Shown: positions 32,604 to 42,759, counted from the stretch's first letter. The stretch is DNA of 64,000 nt from Streptomyces sp. NBC_01465 (GCF_036227325.1 NZ_CP109467.1:2914001-2978000); one strand, 5' to 3'. The notes: generated by a model not told the origin, from the letters alone. Numbers and translations are program-made.

Positions 32604-33845
32604 ATGAGTACGGCCATTGCCGCACCTCCCGCGAAGAAGCGGGGCTCCGGCCTGTTCCAGGGAATGCAGAAGATCGGCCGCAGCCTTCAGCTGCCGGTGG
32701 CCGTCCTGCCCGCCGCCGCCATCCTGCTCCGGCTCGGCCAGGACGACGTCTTCGGCAAGGACGGACTCGGCTGGGACAAGGTCTCCGCGGTCTTCGGCGC
32801 CGCCGGCGGTGCGCTCTTCGACGCCCTGCCGCTGCTGTTCTGCGTGGGCGTGGCCATCGGCTACGCGAAGAAGGCCGACGGCTCCACCGCGCTGGCCGCG
32901 CTCGTGGGCTTCCTCGTCTACAAGAACGTGCTGACCGCGTTCCCCGCGGACGGCTCGGTCACCGACGCCCTGCCGGGCGGCGTACCGCAGAACCCCGGTG
33001 TCCTCGGCGGCATCCTCGTCGGCCTGGTCAGCGCCATCGTCTGGCAGAAGTACCACCGCACCAAGCTGGTCGACTGGCTCGGCTTCTTCAACGGCCGCCG
33101 TCTCGTGCCGATCCTCATGGCCTTCATCGGCGTGATCTTCGGCGTGGTCTTCGGGCTGGCCTGGCAGCCGATCGGTGACGCGCTGACCAGCTTCGGCGAC
33201 TGGCTCATGGGCCTGGGCGCGGTCGGCTCCGGCATCTACGGCGTGTTCAACCGCGGGCTGATACCCGTCGGCATGCACCAGTTCCTGAACACGTTCTTCC
33301 AGCAGCAGATGGGCACCTTCACCGACAGCACGGGCGCGGTCTGGCACGGCGAGATTCCCCGCTTCTTCCACGGTGACCCGACCGCCGGGCAGTTCATGTC
33401 GGGCTTCTTCCCGATCATGATGTTCGGCCTCCCGGCCGCCGCGATCGCCATCGCGCACTGCGCCAAGCCGCACCGCCGCAAGGCCGTGATGGGCATGATG
33501 ATCTCGCTCGCGCTGACCTCGTTCGTGACGGGTGTGACCGAGCCGATCGAGTTCACCTTCCTCTTCATCGCCCCGGCGCTCTTCGCGGTCCACGCGGTAC
33601 TGACCGGCCTCTCGATGGCGGTGACCTGGGGGCTCGGGGTGCACGACGGGTTCGGGTTCTCGGCCGGCCTGATCGACTACCTGCTCAACTGGAAGCTGGC
33701 CACCAAGCCGTATCTGATCCTTCCGATCGGCCTGGCCTTCGCGGCGGTCTACTACACGCTCTTCCGCTTCATCATCGTGAAGTTCAACCTGCCGACGCCG
33801 GGCCGCGAGCCCGACGAGGAGGTCGAGGACCTCACCAAGGCGTAG
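32604..33845 (+). CDS. PTS EIIC permease, GlcNAc/glucose family (copy 2)
   Basis: 413 residues from MSTAIAAPPAKKRG, with a CTGGAGGAAG ribosome site. Membrane and loop motifs parallel copy 1: GRSLQLPVAVLPAAAIL, IPVGMHQFLNTFF, FFPIMMFGLPAAAIAIAHCA and TGVTEPIEFTFLFIAP. It lacks the Cys-rich insertion of copy 1. It probably imports N-acetylglucosamine as GlcNAc-6-phosphate together with nagF and the general PTS enzymes. Two tandem dre sites control it. Confidence 0.93.
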   Translation: MSTAIAAPPAKKRGSGLFQGMQKIGRSLQLPVAVLPAAAILLRLGQDDVFGKDGLGWDKVSAVFGAAGGALFDALPLLFCVGVAIGYAKKADGSTALAALVGFLVYKNVLTAFPADGSVTDALPGGVPQNPGVLGGILVGLVSAIVWQKYHRTKLVDWLGFFNGRRLVPILMAFIGVIFGVVFGLAWQPIGDALTSFGDWLMGLGAVGSGIYGVFNRGLIPVGMHQFLNTFFQQQMGTFTDSTGAVWHGEIPRFFHGDPTAGQFMSGFFPIMMFGLPAAAIAIAHCAKPHRRKAVMGMMISLALTSFVTGVTEPIEFTFLFIAPALFAVHAVLTGLSMAVTWGLGVHDGFGFSAGLIDYLLNWKLATKPYLILPIGLAFAAVYYTLFRFIIVKFNLPTPGREPDEEVEDLTKA

Positions 33846-33863
33846 CCGCTCCCCCACGACCGG

Positions 33864-33896
33864 AAGTCCCAGTTCCATAAAGAGCTGGGGCTTTTC
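33864..33896 (+). terminator. terminator after EIIC copy 2
   Basis: AAGTCCCAGTTC and GAGCTGGGGCTT pair over 12 positions with two wobbles around CATAAA, followed by TTTT. It lies 18 bases past the stop. Confidence 0.82.
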
Positions 33897-33968
33897 GGCG
33901 TGTCTGGTGCGGTGTGTCCCGTGCCACAGGTTTAAGGGGGTTCCTTTATCCCGGCTTCACGGGGTACA

Positions 33969-34001
33969 ACTGGTCTACACCACTGAGTGGTGTAGACCAC
34001 G
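33969..34001 (+). promoter_or_regulatory. two dre sites forming one long palindrome before EIIC copy 3
   Basis: ACTGGTCTACACCACT (33969-33984) and AGTGGTGTAGACCACG (33986-34001) are dre sites one base apart. Their shared core is a perfect inverted repeat: 14-base arm TGGTCTACACCACT at 33971-33984, central G at 33985, arm AGTGGTGTAGACCA at 33986-33999. The start codon lies 84 bases downstream. Confidence 0.9.
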
Positions 34002-34085
34002 CGGCGTTCTCGCCGCGTCCCCCCGGAGACGCCGCCGTCCCCACTTCCATGTCCCCAGGCGGCGCCTTGCCTACTGGAGGAAGTT

Positions 34086-35351
<1,266 letters not shown>

Positions 35352-35375
35352 TCCTCAGCCCCTCCCGTACGGGAC

Positions 35376-35415
35376 CAAAGCCCCTCGCCATTGACCCCAA
35401 TGGCGAGGGGCTTTG
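35376..35415 (+). terminator. rho-independent terminator after EIIC copy 3
   Basis: The 18-base arms CAAAGCCCCTCGCCATTG and CAATGGCGAGGGGCTTTG are perfect, with loop ACCC. It lies 24 bases past the stop. Confidence 0.93.
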
Positions 35416-35430
35416 TCCTGTTTCGGGGCC

Positions 35431-35436
35431 TACGGT
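35431..35436 (+). promoter_or_regulatory. -10 box placing a leaderless start at 35444
   Basis: TACGGT is followed after 7 bases by the ATG at 35444, the spacing seen for actinobacterial leaderless mRNAs. There is no Shine-Dalgarno sequence and the terminator ends only 28 bases upstream, so a leaderless transcript is likely. Confidence 0.6.
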
Positions 35437-35443
35437 GGAATGC

Positions 35444-36355
35444 ATGACCCAGCGCATCCTCGACCTGCACCGCGAACAGCTCGCCGCCCTCCGAGGCCGC
35501 GAACTCACCGCCTCCGTCGCCGCCGCCGAAGGCCGCACGATGATCGCCGAAGTGTTCGCCGAACGCGCCGCGATGATCCCCGACCCGGGCGGCCGCGGCA
35601 TCCACAACATGGAGCTCGTCTCGGCGTTCGGCGCCGACATCGTCGTACTCAATCTGATCGAGCGCGCCTGGGACGGCGAGAAGTTGGAGCTGCCGGGGCT
35701 CGGCACCTTCACCTCCTTCACCGACCTCGCCGCGTACATCGGGCGGCCCGTCGGCATCAACCTCGAGCCCGGCGACGTCCCCGAGATCCGCCGCGCCAAG
35801 CCCGAGCACGCCAAGCGGCTGATCGACATGGGGGCGGCGATGCTCTGCATCACCGCCAACCCCGGCACCGGCGGCTCCTTCGACGGCATGGCCCGCGTCA
35901 CCGAAGAGCTCCGCAACGGGCTCGGTGACGACGTCGCGCTGTGGAGCGGGAAAATGCACCACGCCGGTCATCCCGAGCGGATCACCGTGGGGCGGCTCAC
36001 CGCGCTCGTCGACGCGGGCGCGGACGGTGTGGTCATGCCGCTGCCCGGCACCATGCCCGGTGTCACCAAGGAGCTCGCGGCCGAGGCGGTCGCCGCCGTA
36101 CAGGACGCGGGAGCGATCGTGATGGGCGCCATCGGCACCAGCCAGGAGGGCTCGCACGCCGATGTCGTGCCGCAACTCGCGCTGAACGCCAAGGAAGTGG
36201 GCTTCGACGCCCACCACTTCGGCGACTCCTACATCCCCGGCATGTGCGACCCCGAGGTCTTCTACGCCTACTCGGTCGCGATCCGCGGCCGGCGCCACAC
36301 CTGGAACCGGATGGGGCTGAGCGGCCGCGGCTACCGCAGCGGGGACGCGCGCTAG
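35444..36355 (+). CDS. TIM-barrel-like protein linked to GlcNAc PTS, function unknown
   Basis: 303 residues from MTQRILDLHREQ. The alternation of short hydrophobic strands and helices (DIVVLNLI, VGINLEPGDV, GAAMLCITANPGTGGS, DGVVMPLPGTMPG, GAIVMGAIGTSQEG, EVGFDAHHFGDS) suggests a (beta/alpha)8 barrel, with Gly-rich phosphate-binding-like loops near the C terminus. I recall such proteins being annotated as DUF7916 or haloacid-dehalogenase-like; I do not trust the latter. Its position after three PTS permeases suggests a sugar-phosphate substrate (inference). Confidence 0.75.
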   Translation: MTQRILDLHREQLAALRGRELTASVAAAEGRTMIAEVFAERAAMIPDPGGRGIHNMELVSAFGADIVVLNLIERAWDGEKLELPGLGTFTSFTDLAAYIGRPVGINLEPGDVPEIRRAKPEHAKRLIDMGAAMLCITANPGTGGSFDGMARVTEELRNGLGDDVALWSGKMHHAGHPERITVGRLTALVDAGADGVVMPLPGTMPGVTKELAAEAVAAVQDAGAIVMGAIGTSQEGSHADVVPQLALNAKEVGFDAHHFGDSYIPGMCDPEVFYAYSVAIRGRRHTWNRMGLSGRGYRSGDAR

Positions 36356-36361
36356 ATCCCG

Positions 36362-37114
36362 CTAGATCTCGTACACCGCGCCGGGGGCGGCCAGTTCGGC
36401 CTCGCCGCCGTACACCTCGCGCGCGTCCGCCAGGTTCTGCTCGGCGTCCGTCCACGGCGGGATGTGGGTCAGGACCAGGCGGCCCGCCTTCGCGCGCTCC
36501 GCGTGGGCGCCCGCCTCGCGACCGTTGAGGTGCAGGTCGGGGACGTCCTCCTTGCCGTGCGTGAAGGACGCCTCGCAGAGGAACAGGTCGGTGCCGTCGG
36601 CCAGTTCGTGCAGGCTCTCGCAGACTCCCGTGTCACCGGAGTACGTGAGGGACTTGCCGTCGTGCTCGATGCGGATGCCGAACGCCTCCACCGGGTGGCA
36701 GACCTTCTCCGTACGGACCGAGAAGGGGCCGATGTCGAAGGAGCCCGGCTTCAGGGTGTGGAAGTCGAAGACCTCACCCATGGAGGTGGGGGAAGGCGTG
36801 TCCGCGTAGGCCGTGGTCAGGCGCTGGTCGGCGCCTTCGGGGGCGTACACGGGGATCGCGTCGCAGCGGCCGCCCTCGTGGCGGTAGTAGCGGGCGACGA
36901 AGTACGCGCACATGTCGATGCAGTGGTCCGCGTGGAGATGGCTGAGGAAGATCGCATCGAGGTCGTACAGGCCGATGTGACGCTGCAGCTCGCCCAGGGC
37001 GCCATTGCCCATGTCGAGGAGCAGCCGGAAGCCGTCGGCCTCTACGAGGTAGCTCGAGCAGGCCGAATCCGCGGACGGAAACGACCCCGAGCAGCCGACG
37101 ACGGTGAGCTTCAT
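36362..37114 (-). CDS. MBL-fold metallo-hydrolase (RNase Z-like)
   Basis: 250 residues. The HLHADH metal motif (in IFLSHLHADHCIDM) binds zinc; further ligands are in CHPVEAFGIR, YSGDTG and LTHIPPW. MKLTVVGCSGSFPSADSACS is the usual start of RNase Z-like/phosphodiesterase members in actinobacteria. The role may be in RNA processing or cyclic-nucleotide hydrolysis; it lacks the exosite arm of canonical tRNase Z. Convergent with the TIM-barrel gene, 6 bases apart. Confidence 0.92.
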   Translation of the reverse strand: MKLTVVGCSGSFPSADSACSSYLVEADGFRLLLDMGNGALGELQRHIGLYDLDAIFLSHLHADHCIDMCAYFVARYYRHEGGRCDAIPVYAPEGADQRLTTAYADTPSPTSMGEVFDFHTLKPGSFDIGPFSVRTEKVCHPVEAFGIRIEHDGKSLTYSGDTGVCESLHELADGTDLFLCEASFTHGKEDVPDLHLNGREAGAHAERAKAGRLVLTHIPPWTDAEQNLADAREVYGGEAELAAPGAVYEI

Positions 37115-37231
37115 GGGGAGGGAACCTCCGTGGGCGGGCAGGCGACGGGGGTCGAGCGGTCTGTTGAGCGTAAGGCGCGAAAGGGGGGCTCGCTCCTTCG
37201 CGGCGGGCCGTTGTGGGCGAACTCACCTGCG

Positions 37232-37259
37232 TTGTCACCGGTTCGGGTGGGGGTAGCGT
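37232..37259 (+). promoter_or_regulatory. promoter for leaderless PemK-family gene
   Basis: -35 TTGTCA (37232-37237), 16-base spacer, -10 TAGCGT (37254-37259), then 7 bases to the ATG at 37267. The transcript would start at or next to the A of the ATG. Confidence 0.65.
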
Positions 37260-37266
37260 CGGCTCC

Positions 37267-37740
37267 ATGGATACGTCTTGGGTGCTCGCGCTCATCGCTG
37301 TCGTGCTGATCGCGCTCGTCGCTGCCGTGGTGGACGGGCGGGCGCGCGGGGGCCGCCGGCCCGGTGGGCCGCGGGGGCGGACCCGGCCGCCGGGGCGGGC
37401 GCGGGGACCTCGTCGTACGGGGCCGAAGAAGGCGCCCGCCGCCGGGGAGATCTGGTGGGCGAACGTGCCTTACGAGGACGGGCCCGGGGCCAAGGACCGG
37501 CCGTGTCTGGTGCTGTCCCTGCGGGGCGAGCAGGTGCTGGTCGCGAAGATCACCAGCAAGTACCACGACGAGCGGCCGGGGGTCATTGCGCTGCCGCCGG
37601 GGTCGGTGGGCGATGCGCAGGGGCGGCCGAGCTTCCTGGAGACGGATGAGCTGCGGGAGGTCGCGGTGTGGGAGTTCCGGAGGCGGGTGGGGGTGGTGGA
37701 CCCGACGCTTTGGGACCAGGTCCGGCACTTGGCGGGCTGA
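37267..37740 (+). CDS. membrane-anchored PemK/MazF-family protein
   Basis: 157 residues from MDTSWVLAL. One N-terminal membrane helix (about 4-22), then a very basic Arg/Gly/Pro linker (RARGGRRPGGPRGRTRPPGR), then a PemK/MazF beta-barrel at about 60-157: GEIWWANVPYEDGPGAKDRP, LVLSLRGEQVLVAKITSK, and ELREVAVWEFRRRVGVV. There is no neighbouring antitoxin, and free MazF toxins are cytosolic, so this membrane-tethered form is probably not a classic toxin. The catalytic state cannot be judged with certainty. Confidence 0.83.
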   Translation: MDTSWVLALIAVVLIALVAAVVDGRARGGRRPGGPRGRTRPPGRARGPRRTGPKKAPAAGEIWWANVPYEDGPGAKDRPCLVLSLRGEQVLVAKITSKYHDERPGVIALPPGSVGDAQGRPSFLETDELREVAVWEFRRRVGVVDPTLWDQVRHLAG

Positions 37741-37831
37741 CCGGGGGTTCTTCCCCCCACCCCGCCCCTTCCCGGCTGTGACATTTTGCGGCTCCGCCGC
37801 GTGAGGGGCTACGCCCCAGACCCCCTTGCCA

Positions 37832-37977
37832 GGGGTGGGGCGAACGGGGGCTGCGCCCCCGAGCCCCGCATGCGGGGGCTTCGCCCCCTGCGCCCCCTTG
37901 GCTGGGGTGGGTTGAACGGGGGCTGCGCACCCCCAACCCCGCCTTGCGGGGGCTTCGCCCCCTGCACCCCCGTAAGC
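37832..37977. repeat. imperfect tandem duplication of ~72-bp GC-rich unit
   Basis: Unit 1 (37832-37903) and unit 2 (37904-37977) each read GGGGTGGG, GAACGGGGGCTGCGC, then CCCCGC(A/C)T(T)GCGGGGGCTTCGCC and CCCTGC(G/A)CCCCC, with small differences. Each contains GGGGGC-TTC-GCCCCC-type hairpins. Together with 37741-37831 (also GC-rich, no gene) this fills the gap after the PemK gene. Confidence 0.75.
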
Positions 37978-38024
37978 GACCTTCGGCCGCTTGTCCTCAA
38001 TCGCCGGACGGGCTGGATTTGCCC
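37948..38024 (-). repeat. dispersed multi-hairpin repeat, copy B (reverse of copy A)
   Basis: On the minus strand it reads GGGCAAATCCAGCCCGTCC, CGGCGATTGAGGAC, hairpin AAGCGGCC-gaa-GGTCGCTT, then GGGGGTGCAGGGGGCGAAGC. It matches copy A (17167-17243) at nearly every position. The hairpin keeps pairing although its sequence changed (C-G to A-T, and A-T to G-T). Confidence 0.85.
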
Positions 38025-38080
38025 AACTGAGCTCGCACGTGCGGGCTCGTACGGCCCGCAGAAAGTGAGCCCTCACCAGC

Positions 38081-38132
38081 AAAATCAAGCCCCTCCGGCG
38101 ATTGAGGAGCGGGGTCTGGGGCGGAGCCCCAG
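38081..38132 (+). repeat. dispersed repeat, short copy C
   Basis: AAAATCAAGCCCCTCCGGCG and ATTGAGGAGC are followed directly by GGGGTCTGGGGCGGAGCCCC. It shares the head and the GGGGTCTGGGGC tail of copy A but lacks the middle hairpins. It sits 16 bases beyond the cysM stop, in inverted orientation to copy B. Confidence 0.75.
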
Positions 38133-38148
38133 AGGAGGCCCAGCCGCG

Positions 38149-39474
<1,326 letters not shown>

Positions 39475-39478
<4 letters not shown>

Positions 39479-39591
39479 ACGGCGGCGCGCCCACAACAGA
39501 TCGCGCTCGCCAGTCGGCACAGGTCGACGTGGAGGCGCGCAACGAGCAGCAGTGCGCTCGGCGTCTTGTCGCTCACGTCGTGGAGAACCAT
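39475..39591 (-). CDS. cysteine-containing leader peptide upstream of cysO-cysM
   Basis: A 38-codon ORF that begins ATG at 39591. The peptide contains ARLHVDLCRLASAICCGRAA, close to the R-x-H-V-D-L-x-R-x-x-S-A-x-C pattern of small peptides that precede sulfur-metabolism genes in Streptomyces. Three Cys codons (one single, one pair) lie in its last third. A -10-like TACGAT lies 6 bases upstream of the ATG with no ribosome site, so it is probably leaderless. In mycobacteria such Cys-rich leaders mediate cysteine-responsive attenuation. Confidence 0.8.
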
Positions 39592-39597
39592 GCGGTC

Positions 39598-39603
39598 ATC
39601 GTA
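39598..39603 (-). promoter_or_regulatory. -10 box of the leader-peptide/cysO promoter
   Basis: TACGAT on the minus strand lies 6 bases before the ATG at 39591, consistent with transcription starting at the start codon. No convincing -35 was seen. Confidence 0.55.
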
Positions 39604-39661
39604 TCGATTCCCGGTCCTGAATTCGGAGTCTTGTCTTGAGGGGTGGGACAGTCGCGTCCAA

Positions 39662-40078
39662 TCAGTGGACGATCTTGATTTCTTCCTCCGTGACCTCGCC
39701 GTCGACGATGCGGTACGAGCGGAACTGGAAGGGGCCCGCGTCGTCCGCGTCCGCCGTCGAGACCAGGACGTAGTGCGCGCCCGGCTCGTTCGCGTACGTG
39801 ATGTCCGTGCGCGACGGGTAGGCCTCGGTCGCCGTGTGCGAGTGGTAGACGATCACCGGCTCCTCGTCGCGGTCGTCCATGTCGCGGTAGAGCTTGAGGA
39901 GGTCCGCGGAGTCGAACTCGTAGAAGGTCGGCGAGCGCGCGGCATTCAGCATGGGGATGAAGCGCTCGGGGCGGCCCTCCCCCACCGGGCCCGCGACGAC
40001 TCCGCAGGCCTCGTCGGGGTGGTCGGCCCTGGCGTGGGCCACGATCTGGTCGTACAGGGACTGGGTGATGGTCAGCAT
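39662..40078 (-). CDS. mec: JAMM/MPN+ metalloprotease (Mec+-like)
   Basis: 138 residues. All JAMM ligands are visible: Glu23 in HPDEACG, and the H-x-H-x7-S-x2-D motif as His79, His81, Ser89, Asp92 (HSHTATEAYPSRTD). In Mycobacterium Mec+ hydrolyses the CysO-cysteine adduct to release cysteine. Here it may also trim the GGMV tail of CysO. It is upstream of the leader peptide and cysO on the same strand, separated by about 70 bases containing an apparent promoter. Confidence 0.94.
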   Translation of the reverse strand: MLTITQSLYDQIVAHARADHPDEACGVVAGPVGEGRPERFIPMLNAARSPTFYEFDSADLLKLYRDMDDRDEEPVIVYHSHTATEAYPSRTDITYANEPGAHYVLVSTADADDAGPFQFRSYRIVDGEVTEEEIKIVH

Positions 40079-40097
40079 GCTGAGAAGGATAAGCAGA

Positions 40098-40136
40098 CGG
40101 GCCCGTCCGTACCGGAGTGCGGTACGGGCGGGCCCG
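40098..40136 (-). terminator. terminator of amino-acid permease gene
   Basis: CGGGCCCGTCCGTACC and GGTACGGGCGGGCCCG pair over 16 positions with one mismatch on the plus strand, loop GGAGTGC. It lies 21 bases past the permease stop on the minus strand and just before the mec start. Confidence 0.82.
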
Positions 40137-40157
40137 GATGTTGAGACGCGCGGGTGA

Positions 40158-41597
40158 TTACCGCTTCTGGAAGGCTGCCGCCGCCGGATTGCGGCGCTTG
40201 AGCACCACGTACGAGATGCAGAGCAGGACCGCCCAGAGCGGGGCGCAGTAGAGGGAGATGCGTGCGTCCTTGTCGACGCCCATCATCACGATGACCATGC
40301 CGATGAAGGCCAGCGAGAACCAGCTGGTCCAGGGGGCGCCGGGGGCGCGGAACGAGGACTGCGGGAGTTCGCCGCGGTCGGCCTTGGCGCGGAAGCGGAG
40401 CTGGCAGACCAGGATCATGATCCAGGCCCACATGCCGGAGATCGTGGCGAAGGAGACGACGTAGTTGAACGCCTGGCCGGGGGCGACGTAGTTGATCCAG
40501 ACGCCGACCAGCATGAGCGCCGCGGAGACCGTCGTGCCGATCAGCGGGGTGCCGCTCTTCGTGAGCTTCGTGAAGGCCTTCGGGCCCTGGCTGTTGAGGG
40601 CCAGGTCGCGCAGCATCCGGCCGGTGGAGTACATGCCGGAGTTGCAGGAGGAAAGGGCCGCGGTGAGGACGACGAAGTTGACTATCGCGGCGCCGGCGCC
40701 CAGGCCCATCTTCTGGAAGGCGTGGACGAAGGGGCTGACGCCCGGCTGGAACTCGTGCCAGGGGATGACCGAGAGGATCATGATCAGCGCGCCGACGTAG
40801 AAGACGGCGATGCGCCACGGCACGGTGTTGATGGCCTTGGGGAGCGTCTTCTCCGGGTTCTTGGACTCGCCCGCGGTGACGCCGACCAGCTCGACGGCGA
40901 GGAAGGCGAACATCACGATCTGCAGCGTCATCAGCGTGCCGCCGATGCCCTTGGGGAAGAACCCGCCGTCGTTCCAGAGGTTGGAGACGGTCGCGGTGTC
41001 CGCGGCGTCCGAGAAGCCGACCGTGAGGATGCCGGCGCAGATGAGGATCATGCCGACGATCGCGGTGACCTTGACCATCGAGAACCAGAACTCGAGCTCG
41101 CCGAAGAGCTTCACGGAGATCAGGTTCACTCCGTAGAGGACGACCGTGAAGATGAGCGCGTACGCCCATTGCGGGAAGCTGTCGTGGGTCCAGAAGGACA
41201 TGTACTGGGCGGCCGCGGTGACTTCGGTGATGCCCGTGACGACCCAGAAGAGCCAGTACGTCCATCCGGTGACGAAGCCCCAGAACGGACCGATGAACTC
41301 GCGGGCGTACTCCGAGAAGGAGCCGGAGACCGAGCGGTACATCAGCAGCTCGCCGAGCGCCCGCATGATGAAGAAGATGACCAGGCCCGCGATGGCGTAC
41401 GCCAGGATGAGGCTGGGTCCGGCCTTGGAGATGGCCTTGCCGGCGCCGAGGAAGAGCCCGGTGCCGATGGCGCCGCCGATCGCGATCATCTGGATCTGGC
41501 GGGCGCCGAGGCCTCGCTGGTAGCCCTCCCCGGAGGAGCCTTCCGGGCCTTGGGCCTCACTGCTGTCGGGGACCTGATCGACCTGCACTGAGGTCAT
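40158..41597 (-). CDS. amino acid permease, APC superfamily (AAT type)
   Basis: 479 residues with twelve membrane helices. The AAT-type consensus is seen in RGLGARQIQMIAIGGAIGTG (helix 1) and in GSFSEYAREFIGPFWGFVTGW (loop between helices 2 and 3), features of H+-coupled importers such as AnsP, GabP, CycA and ProY. The substrate cannot be fixed. ATG at 41597 follows GAGAAAGG. A perfect GCAAAG-GT-CTTTGC palindrome occurs about 220 bases upstream. Confidence 0.92.
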   Translation of the reverse strand: MTSVQVDQVPDSSEAQGPEGSSGEGYQRGLGARQIQMIAIGGAIGTGLFLGAGKAISKAGPSLILAYAIAGLVIFFIMRALGELLMYRSVSGSFSEYAREFIGPFWGFVTGWTYWLFWVVTGITEVTAAAQYMSFWTHDSFPQWAYALIFTVVLYGVNLISVKLFGELEFWFSMVKVTAIVGMILICAGILTVGFSDAADTATVSNLWNDGGFFPKGIGGTLMTLQIVMFAFLAVELVGVTAGESKNPEKTLPKAINTVPWRIAVFYVGALIMILSVIPWHEFQPGVSPFVHAFQKMGLGAGAAIVNFVVLTAALSSCNSGMYSTGRMLRDLALNSQGPKAFTKLTKSGTPLIGTTVSAALMLVGVWINYVAPGQAFNYVVSFATISGMWAWIMILVCQLRFRAKADRGELPQSSFRAPGAPWTSWFSLAFIGMVIVMMGVDKDARISLYCAPLWAVLLCISYVVLKRRNPAAAAFQKR

Positions 41598-41816
41598 GGT
41601 GGTGCGCCTTTCTCCATGCCGATCCGGCCTGACTGGCGCGGATCGACTGTGACGATCCTTGGAGCAGCGCCGACGGTCGGCCGGCTGTAGCGCCCCGGGG
41701 GACAGGGGTGGCGTCCTCCGAGCGGTCGTGAAGAACTATCACGGCCGCATAAGTGATCATCTTGGGCGAATGTGGCGCACACCACTGGAAGAACCGGACA
41801 TAGCGTCATTACCGCA

Positions 41817-41830
41817 GCAAAGGTCTTTGC
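41817..41830. promoter_or_regulatory. 14-bp palindrome GCAAAG-GT-CTTTGC
   Basis: Two 6-bp arms in the 287-base gap 41598-41884, which otherwise has no gene. It could be an operator for the leftward permease; the distance to its start (220 bases) is large. Confidence 0.35.
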
Positions 41831-41884
41831 AGTAGTGACGTGATCGTTATCCGGAATTGAGCGTCCGCTGAGCGAACTGCTGGG

Positions 41885-42439
41885 TTACGGCATCAGCGTT
41901 TCGATCAAGGTTTCCTGGAGCGCCCCGAGCCAGAGGTACGCCATCACCATCGGCTTGCGCGGGTCGTCGTCCGGGAGCCGGTAGAGCCCGCGGTCGTCCT
42001 CGTCGTCGGAGACCTCCAGGCGGGTCCCGATCGTCAGGCGCAGGTCGTTGAGGGCGCCGAGCCAGTGGCGCGAGTCCTCGGCGGAGAGGGTGACGCCGGA
42101 GGCGTCCGCCGCGTCGAGCGTGCGGATCACGGCGAGCGCGTCCTCGCGCTTGCGGGTGCGCAGGTCGTTCTCGGTGAAGCGGCGGAACTCCGCGGAGTGC
42201 TCCGGGTTCTCCTCGCCGTACGCATCCGGGAACAGCCGGGCCAGCGCCGGGTCCGACGGCGGCTCGCTGGGGCCCTCGGCGAAGAGCGCCGCCAGGGGGT
42301 CCTCGCCCTCGGCCGGTTCGTCGCCCGGGCCGTACAGCTCCAGGAGCTGTACGGCGAGCGAGCGCAGGATGGAGATCTCGACCTCGTCGAGCGCGACGGA
42401 CGCACCGCCGCCGGCCACCGTCTCGAACTGCCCGGCCAT
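41885..42439 (-). CDS. DUF2017 family protein
   Basis: 184 residues from [11 protein letters not shown]. Helical and acidic, with VEISILRSLAVQLLELYGP, DPALARLFPDAYGEE and the C-terminal MVMAYLWLGALQETLI. This is the DUF2017 protein that follows clpS across actinobacteria. Its start shares one base with the clpS stop (TGATG), so the pair is co-translated, pointing to a role in protein quality control or ClpS function (inference). Confidence 0.92.
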   Translation of the reverse strand: MAGQFETVAGGGASVALDEVEISILRSLAVQLLELYGPGDEPAEGEDPLAALFAEGPSEPPSDPALARLFPDAYGEENPEHSAEFRRFTENDLRTRKREDALAVIRTLDAADASGVTLSAEDSRHWLGALNDLRLTIGTRLEVSDDEDDRGLYRLPDDDPRKPMVMAYLWLGALQETLIETLMP

Positions 42440-42759
42440 CAGTTGCGGTCCTGGGTCATCGTCGCCCACAGCCCGTACCCGTGCATCGCCTGCACATCGC
42501 GTTCCATCTCCTCGCGGCTGCCGCTGGAGACGGCGGCCCGGCCCTTGTGGTGCACGTCGAGCATCAGTTTGTGGGCCTTGTCCTTGGAGTAGCCGAAGTA
42601 GCTCTGGAACACATAGCTGACGTAGCTCATCAGGTTCACGGGGTCGTTGTGGACGAGCGTCACCCAGGGGACGTCGGGTTCGGGGACGGCGAAGGTTTCC
42701 TCCGACTCGGCCGATTCGGGACGTTCGATCTCTACGGGAGCGACACTCACCCCATCCAT
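42439..42759 (-). CDS. clpS: ATP-dependent Clp protease adaptor ClpS
   Basis: 106 residues from [11 protein letters not shown]. The ClpS core: [42 protein letters not shown], then [18 protein letters not shown]. It binds N-degron substrates and delivers them to ClpA/ClpC-ClpP. The N-terminal ~28 residues are acidic and flexible. It is divergent from pncB with 81 bases between the starts. Confidence 0.97.
   Translation of the reverse strand: MDGVSVAPVEIERPESAESEETFAVPEPDVPWVTLVHNDPVNLMSYVSYVFQSYFGYSKDKAHKLMLDVHHKGRAAVSSGSREEMERDVQAMHGYGLWATMTQDRN

Noticed and set aside
37267..37740. Classic MazEF toxin-antitoxin locus
   Set aside because: No antitoxin-like small gene lies before or after, and the protein has a membrane helix.
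37741..38148. CRISPR array or insertion-sequence remnant
   Set aside because: Repeats are GC-rich imperfect hairpins without regular unique spacers, and no transposase or cas fragment is present.
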